The translations under genes were made by a program, and so were the position numbers. The notes under the pieces were generated by a model. It was not told where the DNA came from, ran no database searches, and worked only from the letters and a program-made list of their open reading frames with translations. A stretch of DNA of 64,000 nucleotides from Acidobacteriaceae bacterium (GTDB lineage: Bacteria > Acidobacteriota > Terriglobia > Terriglobales > Acidobacteriaceae), in assembly GCA_025355505.1 (NCBI GenBank), contig JANXZM010000061.1, positions 1 to 64,000 on the forward strand, given 5' to 3'. This document shows positions 34,873-43,277 of this stretch, piece after piece (position 1 is the first letter of the stretch; each line of letters opens with the position of its first letter).

Positions 34873-37308
34873 TCACCATCCAAACCATGACCACAGCTTG
34901 GAGTAGAACCACATAAACGGGCTCCGGAAAAGCACGTAGCCAATGGGACGCCATCCGACAGAAATTTTTCCGCGTCCCTGCATACCGGGACGCAGGCGAC
35001 CGTCGGGATTCGGGACGTCGACGCGAGCATAGAAAAACCGCGCATCGCCGTCGGCCTGGCTCTTGGGGCTGACGACGGCGACATTGCCGCGAAAGGTCTG
35101 GGTCGGGAATCCCTCCACCTTAATTGCAGCGGCCGCACCGGAATGAAGCAAAGAAATCTCGGACTCATCGATGGCAACGTCAACCCGGGCTTGGGAACTG
35201 TCCGCAACTTCAGCCAACGTGTCTCCAGCGGCGAGGCGGCGGCCGGTCAAGTCTTCGACGTGAGGGGTGGTAACCCAGCCATCAAGAAGCGCATGCAGGT
35301 GCGTTCTCTCCAAACGCTCGCGGGCGCGGTCAACCTCGGATGCCCAATACCTGGCTTGCACGCCCTGGATGCCGGCCTGGGCGCCATCGTTGGCGGCGAG
35401 CGCGCGGTTCACCTCCATGGCTGCGGTCTGGTACTTGGCTTGGGCCCCGGCGAGAGCTGCGCGGTAATCCCAATCTTCCAGATCAGCCAACACTTGGCCG
35501 CGCTGCACGTGTTGGCCTTCACGAACGTAGACTTGGCGAACCACGCCGTCGATTTCCGGTTGCACCTGGGCCGAGCGGGCGGATGCTACGGTGGAAGTTC
35601 CATCCACGCGCATCGGGATCGGAAAAACCGCAAGAAACAAAGCGAACGCTGCCACGGCTGCCACAAACAGCGCCCGCCGGCGTTTTTCGAGGGCCAGAAA
35701 TTTCGTTTTCCTTTGCAGAATCGGCCCGAGCAGCCCGATGAACGGGACTTCTTTGTAGAGCGAAGCATTGCGCACGGCGACGGTCGCCTGCCCGGCAAGA
35801 ACCCGAATCATCTCCAGGTGGGCTTCGCTGAGAAAGTCGGGGTCACTGCTTTCGAATAACAGGATTCCGAGCCGGCCTTCATCATCGGCGAGCGGGAGTG
35901 CATAGAAGGCGCGCATCCCGGTCTGGGCAAAATATTTGCGGAACGGCGCTTTCATCGCTTCTTCGGGAGCGTCGATCCGAGCTTCGACCTCGTCTTCGCG
36001 CTGGACAATAAAGATGGCGTCGCTGCCGCCCGACACGGCGGGGATCACGTCTTCGAGTTGCGCGATCTCGCGCGCTCCGGGATTGATTTGTTCCATGCCT
36101 GAGACGGCCTTCAAGCGCAACTTGCCACGCTCGTCGAGCGCAACCGAAGCCCGCTCATACGGAATCACGGCACTGGGCGTGTTGACCACAGCCTGTAGAA
36201 CGCGGTCAAGGTTGAGAGTGGAAGTGATCTCGGCGCTCACATGCACCAGGGTTTGCAGAATTTCCACCTTGCGTTCGGCCTGGAGAAGCCCGGCATTGTT
36301 CAGGGCAATAGCGGCCGTTTCGGAAATGGCGTTCAGCAGAAACAGCTCGTCTTCGTCGAACGGACTTCCGTCCATTTTGTTAATCGCTTCGATGATCCCC
36401 ACTTGTTTTTCATGGGCAACGAGCGGGCAAACAATGGCGGAAAACGGTCCACCCTGGACCGCGGATGGATTGCGGATGGCAAGACGCTCGTCTTTGTCAT
36501 CAGCTTTGTCGCCAGTGATGAGCAGGGGTTCGCCTGAATCGGAGACCTCTGCAATGTAGCCTTCGCCGGTTCGCTGCGACGAGCCGACCGATGCGGTGGG
36601 ATCGTTTCCCGACTGTTGCATGAGCAGCAGTTCGTGTTCATCTTTGACAAACCACAGATTTACAGCCTGGACGCCCAGCACCTCGCGAATTTTAGAGGTG
36701 ATCAGGGGTAGAAGCTCGTCCATTTCGAGCGTGGAACTGAACACTTTCTCAAGATCGTAGAGTTGCGTAAGCCGCGAAATCGATTCGAGCAGGGAGTTGC
36801 GCTCGTCTTCGTACAGCATCGCGCTGACCAGTCCCGGTCCCGCATGCTCGACTAGATCCACCAGGACCTGAAGGTCCGATGAGTCGATCGTATCTTCGAA
36901 AGAGGCCACTTCCAGCGCACCGATCAGAACGCCATTCACCTTGACAGGAACGCAGGCCAGGGATACCAGGGTTCGCCGGGCATGGAGATGGGCGTAATCC
37001 TCGCGCGTCAGTTCGTTGCCGGAAAACAGGAGCGGCTGCTGCTCTTGCGCCAGAGTTCCCAGCGTCCCGGAGTCGGCGGGCACGGTCGGATCATCCAGTC
37101 GAACCTCCCCGGCAGTTGCTTTGGCGGTCCATGTTGCGGCAACGGCTGGTGGGTCGCCCGCGTCCAGCACATACACGATGGCGGCGCCTCCGGAGACCAA
37201 TTCGGCAGCCTGTTGAGCCAGGAGCGCGGCCCGCGGAGCACACTCGCGCTCTCTAAGCATTGCGCTCAGTAACCGGGCTGACACTTCGACGTGTCCGGAG
37301 GGTTGCAT
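34873..37308 (-). CDS. triple-GAF sensor fused to HlyD adaptor
   Basis: About 811 residues. Three GAF-like domains are present (ALLAQQAAELVSGGAAIVYVLD; ITSKIREVLGVQAVNLWFV; VVNTPSAVIPYERASVALD), then a membrane helix at about 560 (ALFVAAVAAFALFLAVFPIPM), and a HlyD adaptor in the periplasm (VQPEIDGVVRQVYVREGQHV and LDGWVTTPHVEDLTGRRLAAGD). The GAF half would sense a small molecule in the cytoplasm and the HlyD half would reach out. It is the first gene of the operon with 33920 and 31764. The ATG at 37308 is the likely start; a GTG at 37317 is the track start. This fusion is uncommon. Confidence 0.83.
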   Translation of the reverse strand: MQPSGHVEVSARLLSAMLRERECAPRAALLAQQAAELVSGGAAIVYVLDAGDPPAVAATWTAKATAGEVRLDDPTVPADSGTLGTLAQEQQPLLFSGNELTREDYAHLHARRTLVSLACVPVKVNGVLIGALEVASFEDTIDSSDLQVLVDLVEHAGPGLVSAMLYEDERNSLLESISRLTQLYDLEKVFSSTLEMDELLPLITSKIREVLGVQAVNLWFVKDEHELLLMQQSGNDPTASVGSSQRTGEGYIAEVSDSGEPLLITGDKADDKDERLAIRNPSAVQGGPFSAIVCPLVAHEKQVGIIEAINKMDGSPFDEDELFLLNAISETAAIALNNAGLLQAERKVEILQTLVHVSAEITSTLNLDRVLQAVVNTPSAVIPYERASVALDERGKLRLKAVSGMEQINPGAREIAQLEDVIPAVSGGSDAIFIVQREDEVEARIDAPEEAMKAPFRKYFAQTGMRAFYALPLADDEGRLGILLFESSDPDFLSEAHLEMIRVLAGQATVAVRNASLYKEVPFIGLLGPILQRKTKFLALEKRRRALFVAAVAAFALFLAVFPIPMRVDGTSTVASARSAQVQPEIDGVVRQVYVREGQHVQRGQVLADLEDWDYRAALAGAQAKYQTAAMEVNRALAANDGAQAGIQGVQARYWASEVDRARERLERTHLHALLDGWVTTPHVEDLTGRRLAAGDTLAEVADSSQARVDVAIDESEISLLHSGAAAAIKVEGFPTQTFRGNVAVVSPKSQADGDARFFYARVDVPNPDGRLRPGMQGRGKISVGWRPIGYVLFRSPFMWFYSKLWSWFGW

Positions 37309-37367
37309 GCTTGACACTGCTTAAGCGCGCAGAATATTACGAACAATCAGGGGAGAGGTTTGACCCT

Positions 37368-37383
37368 AGCAAGTTGCGGGCCG
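37368..37383 (-). promoter_or_regulatory. possible sigma-54 promoter of the exporter operon
   Basis: Read on the minus strand the site is CGGCCCGCAACTTGCT, keeping GG and GC at the -24/-12 spacing of TGGCACG-N4-TTGCW. It would start transcription about 45 nt before the GAF-HlyD gene. The same bases form one arm of a perfect 11-bp hairpin, which weakens the promoter reading. Confidence 0.35.
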
Positions 37384-37396
37384 CTCCCGCAACTTG
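37370..37396. promoter_or_regulatory. perfect 11-bp inverted repeat upstream of the exporter operon
   Basis: CAAGTTGCGGG and CCCGCAACTTG flank CCGCT. No T-run follows on either strand, so an operator or an mRNA leader hairpin is more likely than a terminator. Confidence 0.6.
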
Positions 37397-37469
37397 AGCG
37401 TCGAACTTTAGCAAACGGGCGCGTCGCTGTCAATTGCTTGTACTCGCGCTTGCACTCGTCCTATGACAG

Positions 37470-37916
37470 CTAGCGCCGGCAAGCGGAGCAGTATCCACCA
37501 ACCTCGAGGCGCGCCACAAGAATGTGAAAGCGGCAATCCCGCTCTAACTGCTTCTTCAGGGACTCGAAAGTCTTGCTGACAAATTCAGCGATTTTCCCGC
37601 ACCGGAGACATGCCATGTGAATATGATCGCGGCCGAGCTTGCGCTCGTAGTAATGGCCTTCGCCGTTCAGGTGCATCAGGTCGAGTTCGTCGATTAGTCC
37701 TTGCCGCTTGAGCAGGTCCAGCGTCCGATAAACAGTACTGCGATCTACTGAGGCGTCTACGGTCCGCGCCTTGCGCAAGATCTGGCTGGCGTCCAGATGT
37801 TGGTTCGCGGTCTCAATCACGCTTAAAATCGCCCGGCGCGGACCGGTCATGCGGATGCCACGTTCGGCCAGTTGCATTTGCAAACGGCCGGGAATCTCAG
37901 TCTGTGGAAGCGGCAT
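37470..37916 (-). CDS. Fur-family transcriptional regulator
   Basis: A 148-residue Fur-family protein with a winged-helix half (RMTGPRRAILSVIETANQHLDA, DRSTVYRTLDLLKRQGLI) and a metal-binding dimerisation half. It keeps the HxH-type regulatory-metal region (RDHIHMACLRCGKIAEF) and two structural zinc Cys pairs (CLRC and CSAC). The iron, peroxide and zinc branches cannot be told apart from this alone. It is divergent from the 38072 outer membrane gene; the spacer has a 25-bp near-perfect palindrome and a second TCGCAACTGA-type site near its own start, implying autoregulation and repression. Confidence 0.92.
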   Translation of the reverse strand: MPLPQTEIPGRLQMQLAERGIRMTGPRRAILSVIETANQHLDASQILRKARTVDASVDRSTVYRTLDLLKRQGLIDELDLMHLNGEGHYYERKLGRDHIHMACLRCGKIAEFVSKTFESLKKQLERDCRFHILVARLEVGGYCSACRR

Positions 37917-37933
37917 TCATAGTTTCCTTCTTC

Positions 37934-37951
37934 AGTCGCAACTGATCGCAA
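37934..37951. promoter_or_regulatory. Fur-type half-site cluster at the fur gene
   Basis: AGTCGCAACTGATCGCAA, about 18 bp before the fur start, repeats the TCGCAA/TTGCGA half-sites seen in the stronger palindrome at 38024. The position fits autoregulation. Confidence 0.5.
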
Positions 37952-37981
37952 ATAAAATGCGACGAAATGTTAGGGCTCCCG

Positions 37982-38011
37982 TTGACAGTGTCTGGAGGCG
38001 CGCCCTACGAT
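37982..38011 (+). promoter_or_regulatory. sigma-70-like promoter upstream of 38072
   Basis: TTGACA at 37982 and TACGAT at 38006 with an 18-bp spacer. The operator palindrome begins 13 bp downstream of the -10, where a bound repressor would block transcription. Confidence 0.45.
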
Positions 38012-38023
38012 GAGATTGTAATA

Positions 38024-38048
38024 CTTGTTGCAACTCAGTCGCAACAAG
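38024..38048. promoter_or_regulatory. near-perfect 25-bp palindromic operator in the fur divergent spacer
   Basis: Arms CTTGTTGCAACT and AGTCGCAACAAG around a central C pair at 11 of 12 positions. Its core (TTGCAACTCAGTCGCAA) has the 8-1-8 geometry of Fur-family sites. The distance from the TTGACA-N18-TACGAT promoter suits repression. Confidence 0.72.
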
Positions 38049-38071
38049 AACTTTTACTAATAGGGGAGCCG

Positions 38072-38992
38072 ATGGTCGCGTGCTTTTTTTTCGAGCCTGT
38101 CCAGCAGAAGTTCCCGTATTTCACTTTTATTGCCCTGATTTTTCCATTGCTCTTTTGCGGGTCTTCTTTGGTCTTGGCGCAAGAGAGTCCATTCATCGTG
38201 ACCTACAACCATTACCTCGAAGAGCCCGGCAGTCTGGAGGTGGCGTATTCCTCGACCTTTGGCACACAGCGCGGCGGCGGCGACTTCCATGCCTTCTGGG
38301 CGGAATTTGAATACGGCGCTACTGCATGGTGGACGACCGAGTTGTATTTGGACGGACAGACGACCGTCCACGACAGTACGGTTTTTACCGGGTTTCGCTT
38401 AGAGAATCGGTTTCGCCTGCTGCAGCGCGAGCACCTTGTCAATCCCGTGCTCTATGTCGAATACGCGCAAATCAGCGGAGCAGACAAGATTCTGAAGGAA
38501 GTCGAAGGACACGACGTAGAATCCGACTTCGCCGATTCGAACGCCGCATCGCGGAAGGAGCACAAACACGAGTTGGAGTTCAAGCTTTTGCTTTCCAGCA
38601 CCTTCAAAGGATGGAATGTCGCCGTAAACCCCATTGTTACCAAGAACCTGTTGCCGAGCGAGCCCTGGGAGTTCGCGTACGCCATCGGTGCAAGCCGTCC
38701 ACTCGCGTTTAAGGCCTCATCCAACCGCTGCAATTTTTGCCTGGAGAATTTCGTTACCGGACTGGAAATGTACGGAGGTCTGGGCGACACACAAAGTGCC
38801 GGGCTGCATGACACCTCGCATTACCTCGCGCCCGTGGTCGCGTGGAATCTTCCGTCGGACTGGACCTTTCGCTTTTCGAGCGGCTTCGGTCTGAATAACA
38901 ACAGCCATCGACTTCTGTTGCGCTGGGGAGTCTCGCGTGAGTTCTCCGGCTTTGGTGAGATGGTCAGGCGGTTGTTCGGAGGCCGGCCTTGA
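38072..38992 (+). CDS. outer-membrane-type exported protein, Fur-controlled
   Basis: About 306 residues with a signal peptide (FTFIALIFPLLFCGSSLVLAQ). The mature part is rich in alternating aromatic and polar residues (FHAFWAEFEYGATAWWTTELYLDG; WTFRFSSGFGLNNNSHRLLLRWGV), as expected for a beta-barrel. It contains a lone CNFC pair. The start ATG at 38072 has GGGGAG 9 nt upstream; the longer track start crosses the operator. Its TGA overlaps the TTG start of a cytochrome c gene. A role in metal or electron handling is inferred from these neighbours. Family not recognised. Confidence 0.75.
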   Translation: MVACFFFEPVQQKFPYFTFIALIFPLLFCGSSLVLAQESPFIVTYNHYLEEPGSLEVAYSSTFGTQRGGGDFHAFWAEFEYGATAWWTTELYLDGQTTVHDSTVFTGFRLENRFRLLQREHLVNPVLYVEYAQISGADKILKEVEGHDVESDFADSNAASRKEHKHELEFKLLLSSTFKGWNVAVNPIVTKNLLPSEPWEFAYAIGASRPLAFKASSNRCNFCLENFVTGLEMYGGLGDTQSAGLHDTSHYLAPVVAWNLPSDWTFRFSSGFGLNNNSHRLLLRWGVSREFSGFGEMVRRLFGGRP

Positions 38993-39444
38993 AAATAACG
39001 TTTGAATTATTCCGCCCAACCGCACGCATCGGTCTTGCGACCATCGGTATCGTCGTCGGGATTAGTCTGGCTCTGGCACAGAAGGAAGACGCTGCTGCAA
39101 GTGAGCATAGAAAGTCAACTTACGCCGCCCTGGCAGACGCTCCCGAAAAGGCGAGAGCGAGGAAAAACCCTTTTGAAGGCGATACTCAGGCGGTAGCTGC
39201 GGGAGGAAAACTATTTGCCCAACACTGCGCCGGCTGTCACGGAAGAAAAGCCGGAGGCACGAGAAAAGGCCCGAGTTTGCTGCGGGAAGAAGTGCAGCAG
39301 ACAGCGCCCGGCACGCTGTTCTGGATACTGACCAATGGAGTTGTCCGCCGAGGCATGCCGGTTTGGTCCAAGCTGCCGGAGCAACAGCGCTGGCAGCTTG
39401 TCACGTTCTTAGAGTCATTGAAGTTGCAATCGAGCGGAAGGTGA
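38989..39444 (+). CDS. small exported mono-heme cytochrome c
   Basis: A 151-residue class I cytochrome c with a signal segment (IGLATIGIVVGISLALAQ), heme motif CAGCH in LFAQHCAGCHGRKAGG, and a probable Met ligand in NGVVRRGMPVWSKLPE. The mature domain is about 90 residues. The TTG start at 38989 overlaps the upstream TGA, so it is coupled to the beta-barrel gene. It would work in the periplasm as an electron carrier. It is unlinked to the multiheme cytochrome at 18 kb. Confidence 0.88.
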   Translation: MKITFELFRPTARIGLATIGIVVGISLALAQKEDAAASEHRKSTYAALADAPEKARARKNPFEGDTQAVAAGGKLFAQHCAGCHGRKAGGTRKGPSLLREEVQQTAPGTLFWILTNGVVRRGMPVWSKLPEQQRWQLVTFLESLKLQSSGR

Positions 39445-39446
39445 CA

Positions 39447-39471
39447 GCGGTGCGGAGCTTCGCTCCGCTGA
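39447..39471. repeat. palindrome after the cytochrome gene
   Basis: GCGGAGCTTCGCTCCGC is a perfect 7-bp stem with a TTC loop. No T-run follows. It resembles the many short GC-rich palindromes in this window and could weakly stabilise or terminate transcripts. Confidence 0.45.
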
Positions 39472-39596
39472 ACGACCGAGTGTGTCGGCTCCTAAATGTT
39501 TTATCGTTCCACGATACTTGAACAATTCAAATTTTCAGGCATAATGCGCAGGTTATCAATTGCGTACAATCCTGCAGCCGGATCGCGTGAGGTTTC

Positions 39597-40724
39597 ATGG
39601 GCCGAAAACAGTCTCCCATCCTGAACGACAACAAATTGAAGTTGGGCTTCTTTTCTCCGAACTGCTCGGGGGGGATGTCGGTAACGAAAGTTCCCGAGCG
39701 CTGGGTTAATTCGTGGGACAACAACATCCGCCTGGCCCAGCTTGCCGATGAAGCGGGCATCGAATTCCTGCTGCCGATCGCGCGGTGGATCGGCTACGGT
39801 GGTGAAACCGACTTCCACGGCAGCGTCCTGGAGACGCTCACATGGGCGACCGGTCTCCTTGCGAACACGAAACGGATCAACGTCTTCGCCACCGTCCACA
39901 CGGCTTTCATTCATCCCGTGGTTTCCGCCAAGCAACTCGCCACCGCCGACCAACTCGGCCACGGACGCCTTGGTCTCAACATCGTTGCCGGTTGGAACAA
40001 GCCCGAGTACGAAGCCTTCGGCATCGATCTGCCGGAGAAACACGCCGACCGCTATGCGCTCGCGCAGGAGTGGTTCGACGTGGTCAAAGCCATCTGGAAC
40101 CACAATGGTCCCGCCGATTGGAACGGAAAGTTCTTCCACCTGAAGGGCGTGTACGGATTTCCGCGTCCCTATGACGGCATTCCGCCCATCATGAACGCGG
40201 CTGGATCGGGCGAAGGCCGCGACTTTGCCGCGCGCAACGCCGATTTTCTGTTCGCGATCTCCGTCGATCTCGATAAATCCAAAACTGAAGTTGAGGCAAT
40301 CAAGGCAAACTCTGCCAAGTTGGGGCGGAACACTGGCGTCTTCACCCTATGTCACGTGGTATGTCGCCCAACAAAAAAAGAGGCTGAAGAGTACTACCGT
40401 AATTATGCGCATGACAATGCCGACTGGGGCGCGGTGGACAACCTGATGCGCCTTCAGGGCATGCACGCGCAATCCTTCCCGGCGGAGGCGCTGCAGACGA
40501 TGCGTGATCGCTTCGCCGCCGGACACGGCACTTATCCTTTGGTCGGCGATCCCGACACCATTGTGAAAGAGATGGAAAAAATTCCCGCATCCGGCTTTGC
40601 CGGGACCACGCTGAGTTTTGTGGACTACGTAAAAGAATTTCCTTATTTTCGCGATGAGGTTATGCCACGTTTAGAAAAGAAAGGTTTGCGCCAAAAATTC
40701 ACAGGGCAAGCGGTTGGGGACTGA
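39597..40724 (+). CDS. LLM-class flavin-dependent monooxygenase (RutA-like)
   Basis: A 375-residue luciferase-like monooxygenase. Motifs shared with RutA-type enzymes are seen at LKLGFFSPNCSGG, YGGETDFHGSVLETLTWATGLL, FATVHTAFIHP, GRLGLNIVAGWNKPEYEAFG and GRDFAARNADFLF. Family members use FMNH2 and oxygen to oxidise small molecules such as pyrimidines or sulfonates. A nitroreductase-type flavoprotein follows after 16 bp and might supply reduced flavin. The exact substrate is unknown: the ring-opening rut operon partners are absent. Confidence 0.88.
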   Translation: MGRKQSPILNDNKLKLGFFSPNCSGGMSVTKVPERWVNSWDNNIRLAQLADEAGIEFLLPIARWIGYGGETDFHGSVLETLTWATGLLANTKRINVFATVHTAFIHPVVSAKQLATADQLGHGRLGLNIVAGWNKPEYEAFGIDLPEKHADRYALAQEWFDVVKAIWNHNGPADWNGKFFHLKGVYGFPRPYDGIPPIMNAAGSGEGRDFAARNADFLFAISVDLDKSKTEVEAIKANSAKLGRNTGVFTLCHVVCRPTKKEAEEYYRNYAHDNADWGAVDNLMRLQGMHAQSFPAEALQTMRDRFAAGHGTYPLVGDPDTIVKEMEKIPASGFAGTTLSFVDYVKEFPYFRDEVMPRLEKKGLRQKFTGQAVGD

Positions 40725-40740
40725 GGTTCAAAAGACAAAT

Positions 40741-41427
40741 ATGACGCAAGCATCCGACCCCAGCCCCGAGAAGACGTTCTCCCAGGCCATCGAAGATCGT
40801 CGAGCGACGCCTAGCTTTTTGCCCGAACCGGTGCCGGAGAATGACCTCAAGAAAATTCTTGCGGCGGGACTCTCTGCTCCCAGCGCCTACAATCTTCAGC
40901 CCTGGCGATTCGTAGTTGTGCGCGAGGCTGAGCAGCGTGCGCGCTTGCGTCAGGCGGCTATGCAGCAGCCCAAGGTGGAAGAGGCTCCGGTGGTCATTGT
41001 GGCCTGCGCCGATCTGGAAGGCTGGCGCAATGGCGATCTCGACGAAATTATCCGTCTTGCCCAGCAACACGGCTACGGCGATGAAGCCCGCTATGCCAGC
41101 ATGCGCAAGAACATTGCCAAATTCTTCGGCTCTACTCCCGGCGCCGCGGGCGGACTAGCACCCGATTTCGCGGTGTGGGCCAACCGGCAAACCATGATCG
41201 CCTTCACTACCATGATGTGGATGGCCGAAGTGCTCGGCTACGATACCGCTCCCATGGAAGGCTTTTACGAAGACCAGGTCAAAGCGACGCTCGGCATTGC
41301 CGCCCACGTTCGGGTTGTCGCACTGCTTGCCGTCGGCCATCGCAAAGGAGAAGACAAGCGCTTCGCCGGACGCTTTGCCATGCAGCGCACGGTATTTGCC
41401 GAAAAGTGGGGCAATCCGATTCCGTAG
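40741..41427 (+). CDS. nitroreductase-family flavoprotein
   Basis: A 228-residue nitroreductase fold protein. It shows the FMN-binding start TFSQAIEDRRATPSFLPEPV, LSAPSAYNLQPWRFVVVRE and MIAFTTMMWMAEVLGYDT, then a C-terminal LLAVGHRKGEDKR. Such enzymes reduce nitro groups, quinones or flavins with NAD(P)H. It lies 16 bp after the LLM monooxygenase on the same strand; together they could form a two-component flavin oxygenase, an inference from position. The ATG at 40741 replaces the track's 40714 start, which overlaps the upstream gene. Confidence 0.88.
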   Translation: MTQASDPSPEKTFSQAIEDRRATPSFLPEPVPENDLKKILAAGLSAPSAYNLQPWRFVVVREAEQRARLRQAAMQQPKVEEAPVVIVACADLEGWRNGDLDEIIRLAQQHGYGDEARYASMRKNIAKFFGSTPGAAGGLAPDFAVWANRQTMIAFTTMMWMAEVLGYDTAPMEGFYEDQVKATLGIAAHVRVVALLAVGHRKGEDKRFAGRFAMQRTVFAEKWGNPIP

Positions 41428-41493
41428 CGCCGGCGGCTGGCCCGCCCTGCTAAGCTCATTAAAGCGTTAGCATTGTTGCGGCAATAGGGCTGC

Positions 41494-42675
41494 GTGAATC
41501 AGAAATACGACGTCATCATTCTCGGAGCCGGCGCTGCTGGCCTGATGTGCGCGATCGAAGCCGGCAAGCGGGGCCGACGCGTCCTGCTGCTTGAACGCGC
41601 GGATCGAAGCGGCAAGAAAATCCTGATTTCCGGCGGCGGCCGCTGCAACTTCACCAACCTGCACACCAGCCCAGACAATTTTCTTTCGGCCAATCCACAC
41701 TTCGCCAAGTCGGCGCTCGCCCGCTACACTCCTGCCGCCTTTGTGCACCTCGTCGAAAAGCATCGCATCCCCTACCACGAGAAAAAGCTCGGCCAGTTGT
41801 TCTGCGATCGAGCGGCGAGCGACATCACCGCGATGCTGGAGGAGGAATGCCGCGACGCTGGAGTAGAAATTCGCCTCAACACGAAAGTGATCGAAGTGCG
41901 CAAGAACGACCAGTTCACTGTGCAAGCCGAGGATGCCAGTTTCGGCGCGCCCCGACTGGTGGTCGCCACGGGAGGCCTCTCCATCGCGAAAATCGGCGCC
42001 ACTTCATTTGGTTACGATCTGGCCCGGCAATTCGGCATGAGGATCGAGCCTCCGCGCCCCGCCCTGGTCCCTCTCGTTTTCAGCGAACGCGACTGCAAGC
42101 GCTGGTGCGATCTGGCGGGAGTCTCAATCGAGGTGGTTGCTTCCACGAGCAGCACGAAGCGCAACAGCAACCCAGCGTTCCGGGAAAACATGCTTTTCAC
42201 TCATCACGGCATCAGCGGCCCCGCGATTCTCCAGATCTCTTCTTACTGGGGCGGCAAGGAACCTATTCATCTCGACCTTGCGCCGGACCGAAATCTCACC
42301 GCCGATTTGCGAGAGCGCGGCCATCGCGACCAGTCGAGTTGGAAATTGCTGATGAGAGAAGTCCTGCCTCGCCGCTTTGCGGATCGCTGGCTTGAAACTT
42401 ATCCCTTGGCCGGCAACTCCGATCTCGCCTTCGCTGACGCCGAACATCAACTGCATGCGTGGGAAGTCAGGCCGGAAGGAACCGAGGGTTACGGAAAGGC
42501 GGAAGTCACCGCGGGCGGCGTCGATACCGACGAACTTTCTGCCAAGACGATGGAATCCCGGAAGGTGCCCGGCCTTTTCTTCATCGGAGAAGTAGTTGAC
42601 GTTACCGGCCAGCTCGGCGGTTTCAACTTCCAGTGGGCTTGGGCATCCGGATTTTGTGCCGGACAGGCGGTGTGA
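41494..42675 (+). CDS. HI0933/YhiN-type FAD-dependent oxidoreductase
   Basis: A 393-residue flavoprotein. It has an N-terminal dinucleotide-binding site (DVIILGAGAAGLMCAIEAGKRG), the family motif SGGGRCNFTN at about residue 45, a middle insertion, and the C-terminal FAD-binding segment (GLFFIGEVVDVTGQLGGFNFQWAWASGF). YhiN-like enzymes are conserved but their reaction is not established. The start GTG at 41494 is supported by the conserved N-terminus. It follows the nitroreductase by 66 bp. Confidence 0.92.
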   Translation: MNQKYDVIILGAGAAGLMCAIEAGKRGRRVLLLERADRSGKKILISGGGRCNFTNLHTSPDNFLSANPHFAKSALARYTPAAFVHLVEKHRIPYHEKKLGQLFCDRAASDITAMLEEECRDAGVEIRLNTKVIEVRKNDQFTVQAEDASFGAPRLVVATGGLSIAKIGATSFGYDLARQFGMRIEPPRPALVPLVFSERDCKRWCDLAGVSIEVVASTSSTKRNSNPAFRENMLFTHHGISGPAILQISSYWGGKEPIHLDLAPDRNLTADLRERGHRDQSSWKLLMREVLPRRFADRWLETYPLAGNSDLAFADAEHQLHAWEVRPEGTEGYGKAEVTAGGVDTDELSAKTMESRKVPGLFFIGEVVDVTGQLGGFNFQWAWASGFCAGQAV

Positions 42676-42716
42676 AATTTTTCGCCGGAAAAAAGCGCAG
42701 ACTCGATACGGTCGTA

Positions 42717-43277
42717 CTAAATCTCCGCGCCTTCCTGCATAAACGGCATGCGGGCAAGAATTTCCGCTGCCTTCTCCAGTTGCTTCAGGTCTTCGTTGGT
42801 GAAGTCTGCGCCCGCAAGCGAAGCATCCAGCCCTTTGCGAGAAATCTGCACCACTCCCATCACGTTTCCTACGGGGGGCGCCACCGGGACCGACATGATC
42901 TTCTGAATCGGCATTTGCTCCTGGCTTCGATCTTCTACCTCGGCTCCCAGCTTGACCGCCTCAAATAGGCTGACGTGTTTTACCCGCATGAAAACATTCG
43001 AAAGAAGTGGAGTGCGAGTCGCTGCCGTCCGCGCTGCAACCGCCGATCCGTTCAGCGGAAGCATGCCTGCGGATCGCAGTTCGGGCGGAAAGATAAATCG
43101 CAGACTACCCTTGTCTAACCTGAGCAGCGCCACTTCGCTGCAGCGCACCCGCAGGATCTGCGCCAGCTTCAGGCAAACTCTATCTGAACTTGGAGATTCC
43201 GCAAGCATGCTCTCCAAGTCGCCGAGACTTGCCTTCGCTGCCTTGGCTGCGGAACCCTGATTACCAGTCGGTGCCAT
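42717..43277 (-). CDS. stand-alone GAF-domain protein
   Basis: A 186-residue protein with a short charged N-terminus and one GAF domain (LAQILRVRCSEVALLRLDKGSLRFI, MSVPVAPPVGNVMGVVQISRKG, NEDLKQLEKAAEILARM). There is no output domain, membrane segment or cyclase motif. GAF domains bind cyclic nucleotides or other small ligands. It may act by partner binding. It converges on the FAD oxidoreductase gene. Confidence 0.85.
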   Translation of the reverse strand: MAPTGNQGSAAKAAKASLGDLESMLAESPSSDRVCLKLAQILRVRCSEVALLRLDKGSLRFIFPPELRSAGMLPLNGSAVAARTAATRTPLLSNVFMRVKHVSLFEAVKLGAEVEDRSQEQMPIQKIMSVPVAPPVGNVMGVVQISRKGLDASLAGADFTNEDLKQLEKAAEILARMPFMQEGAEI

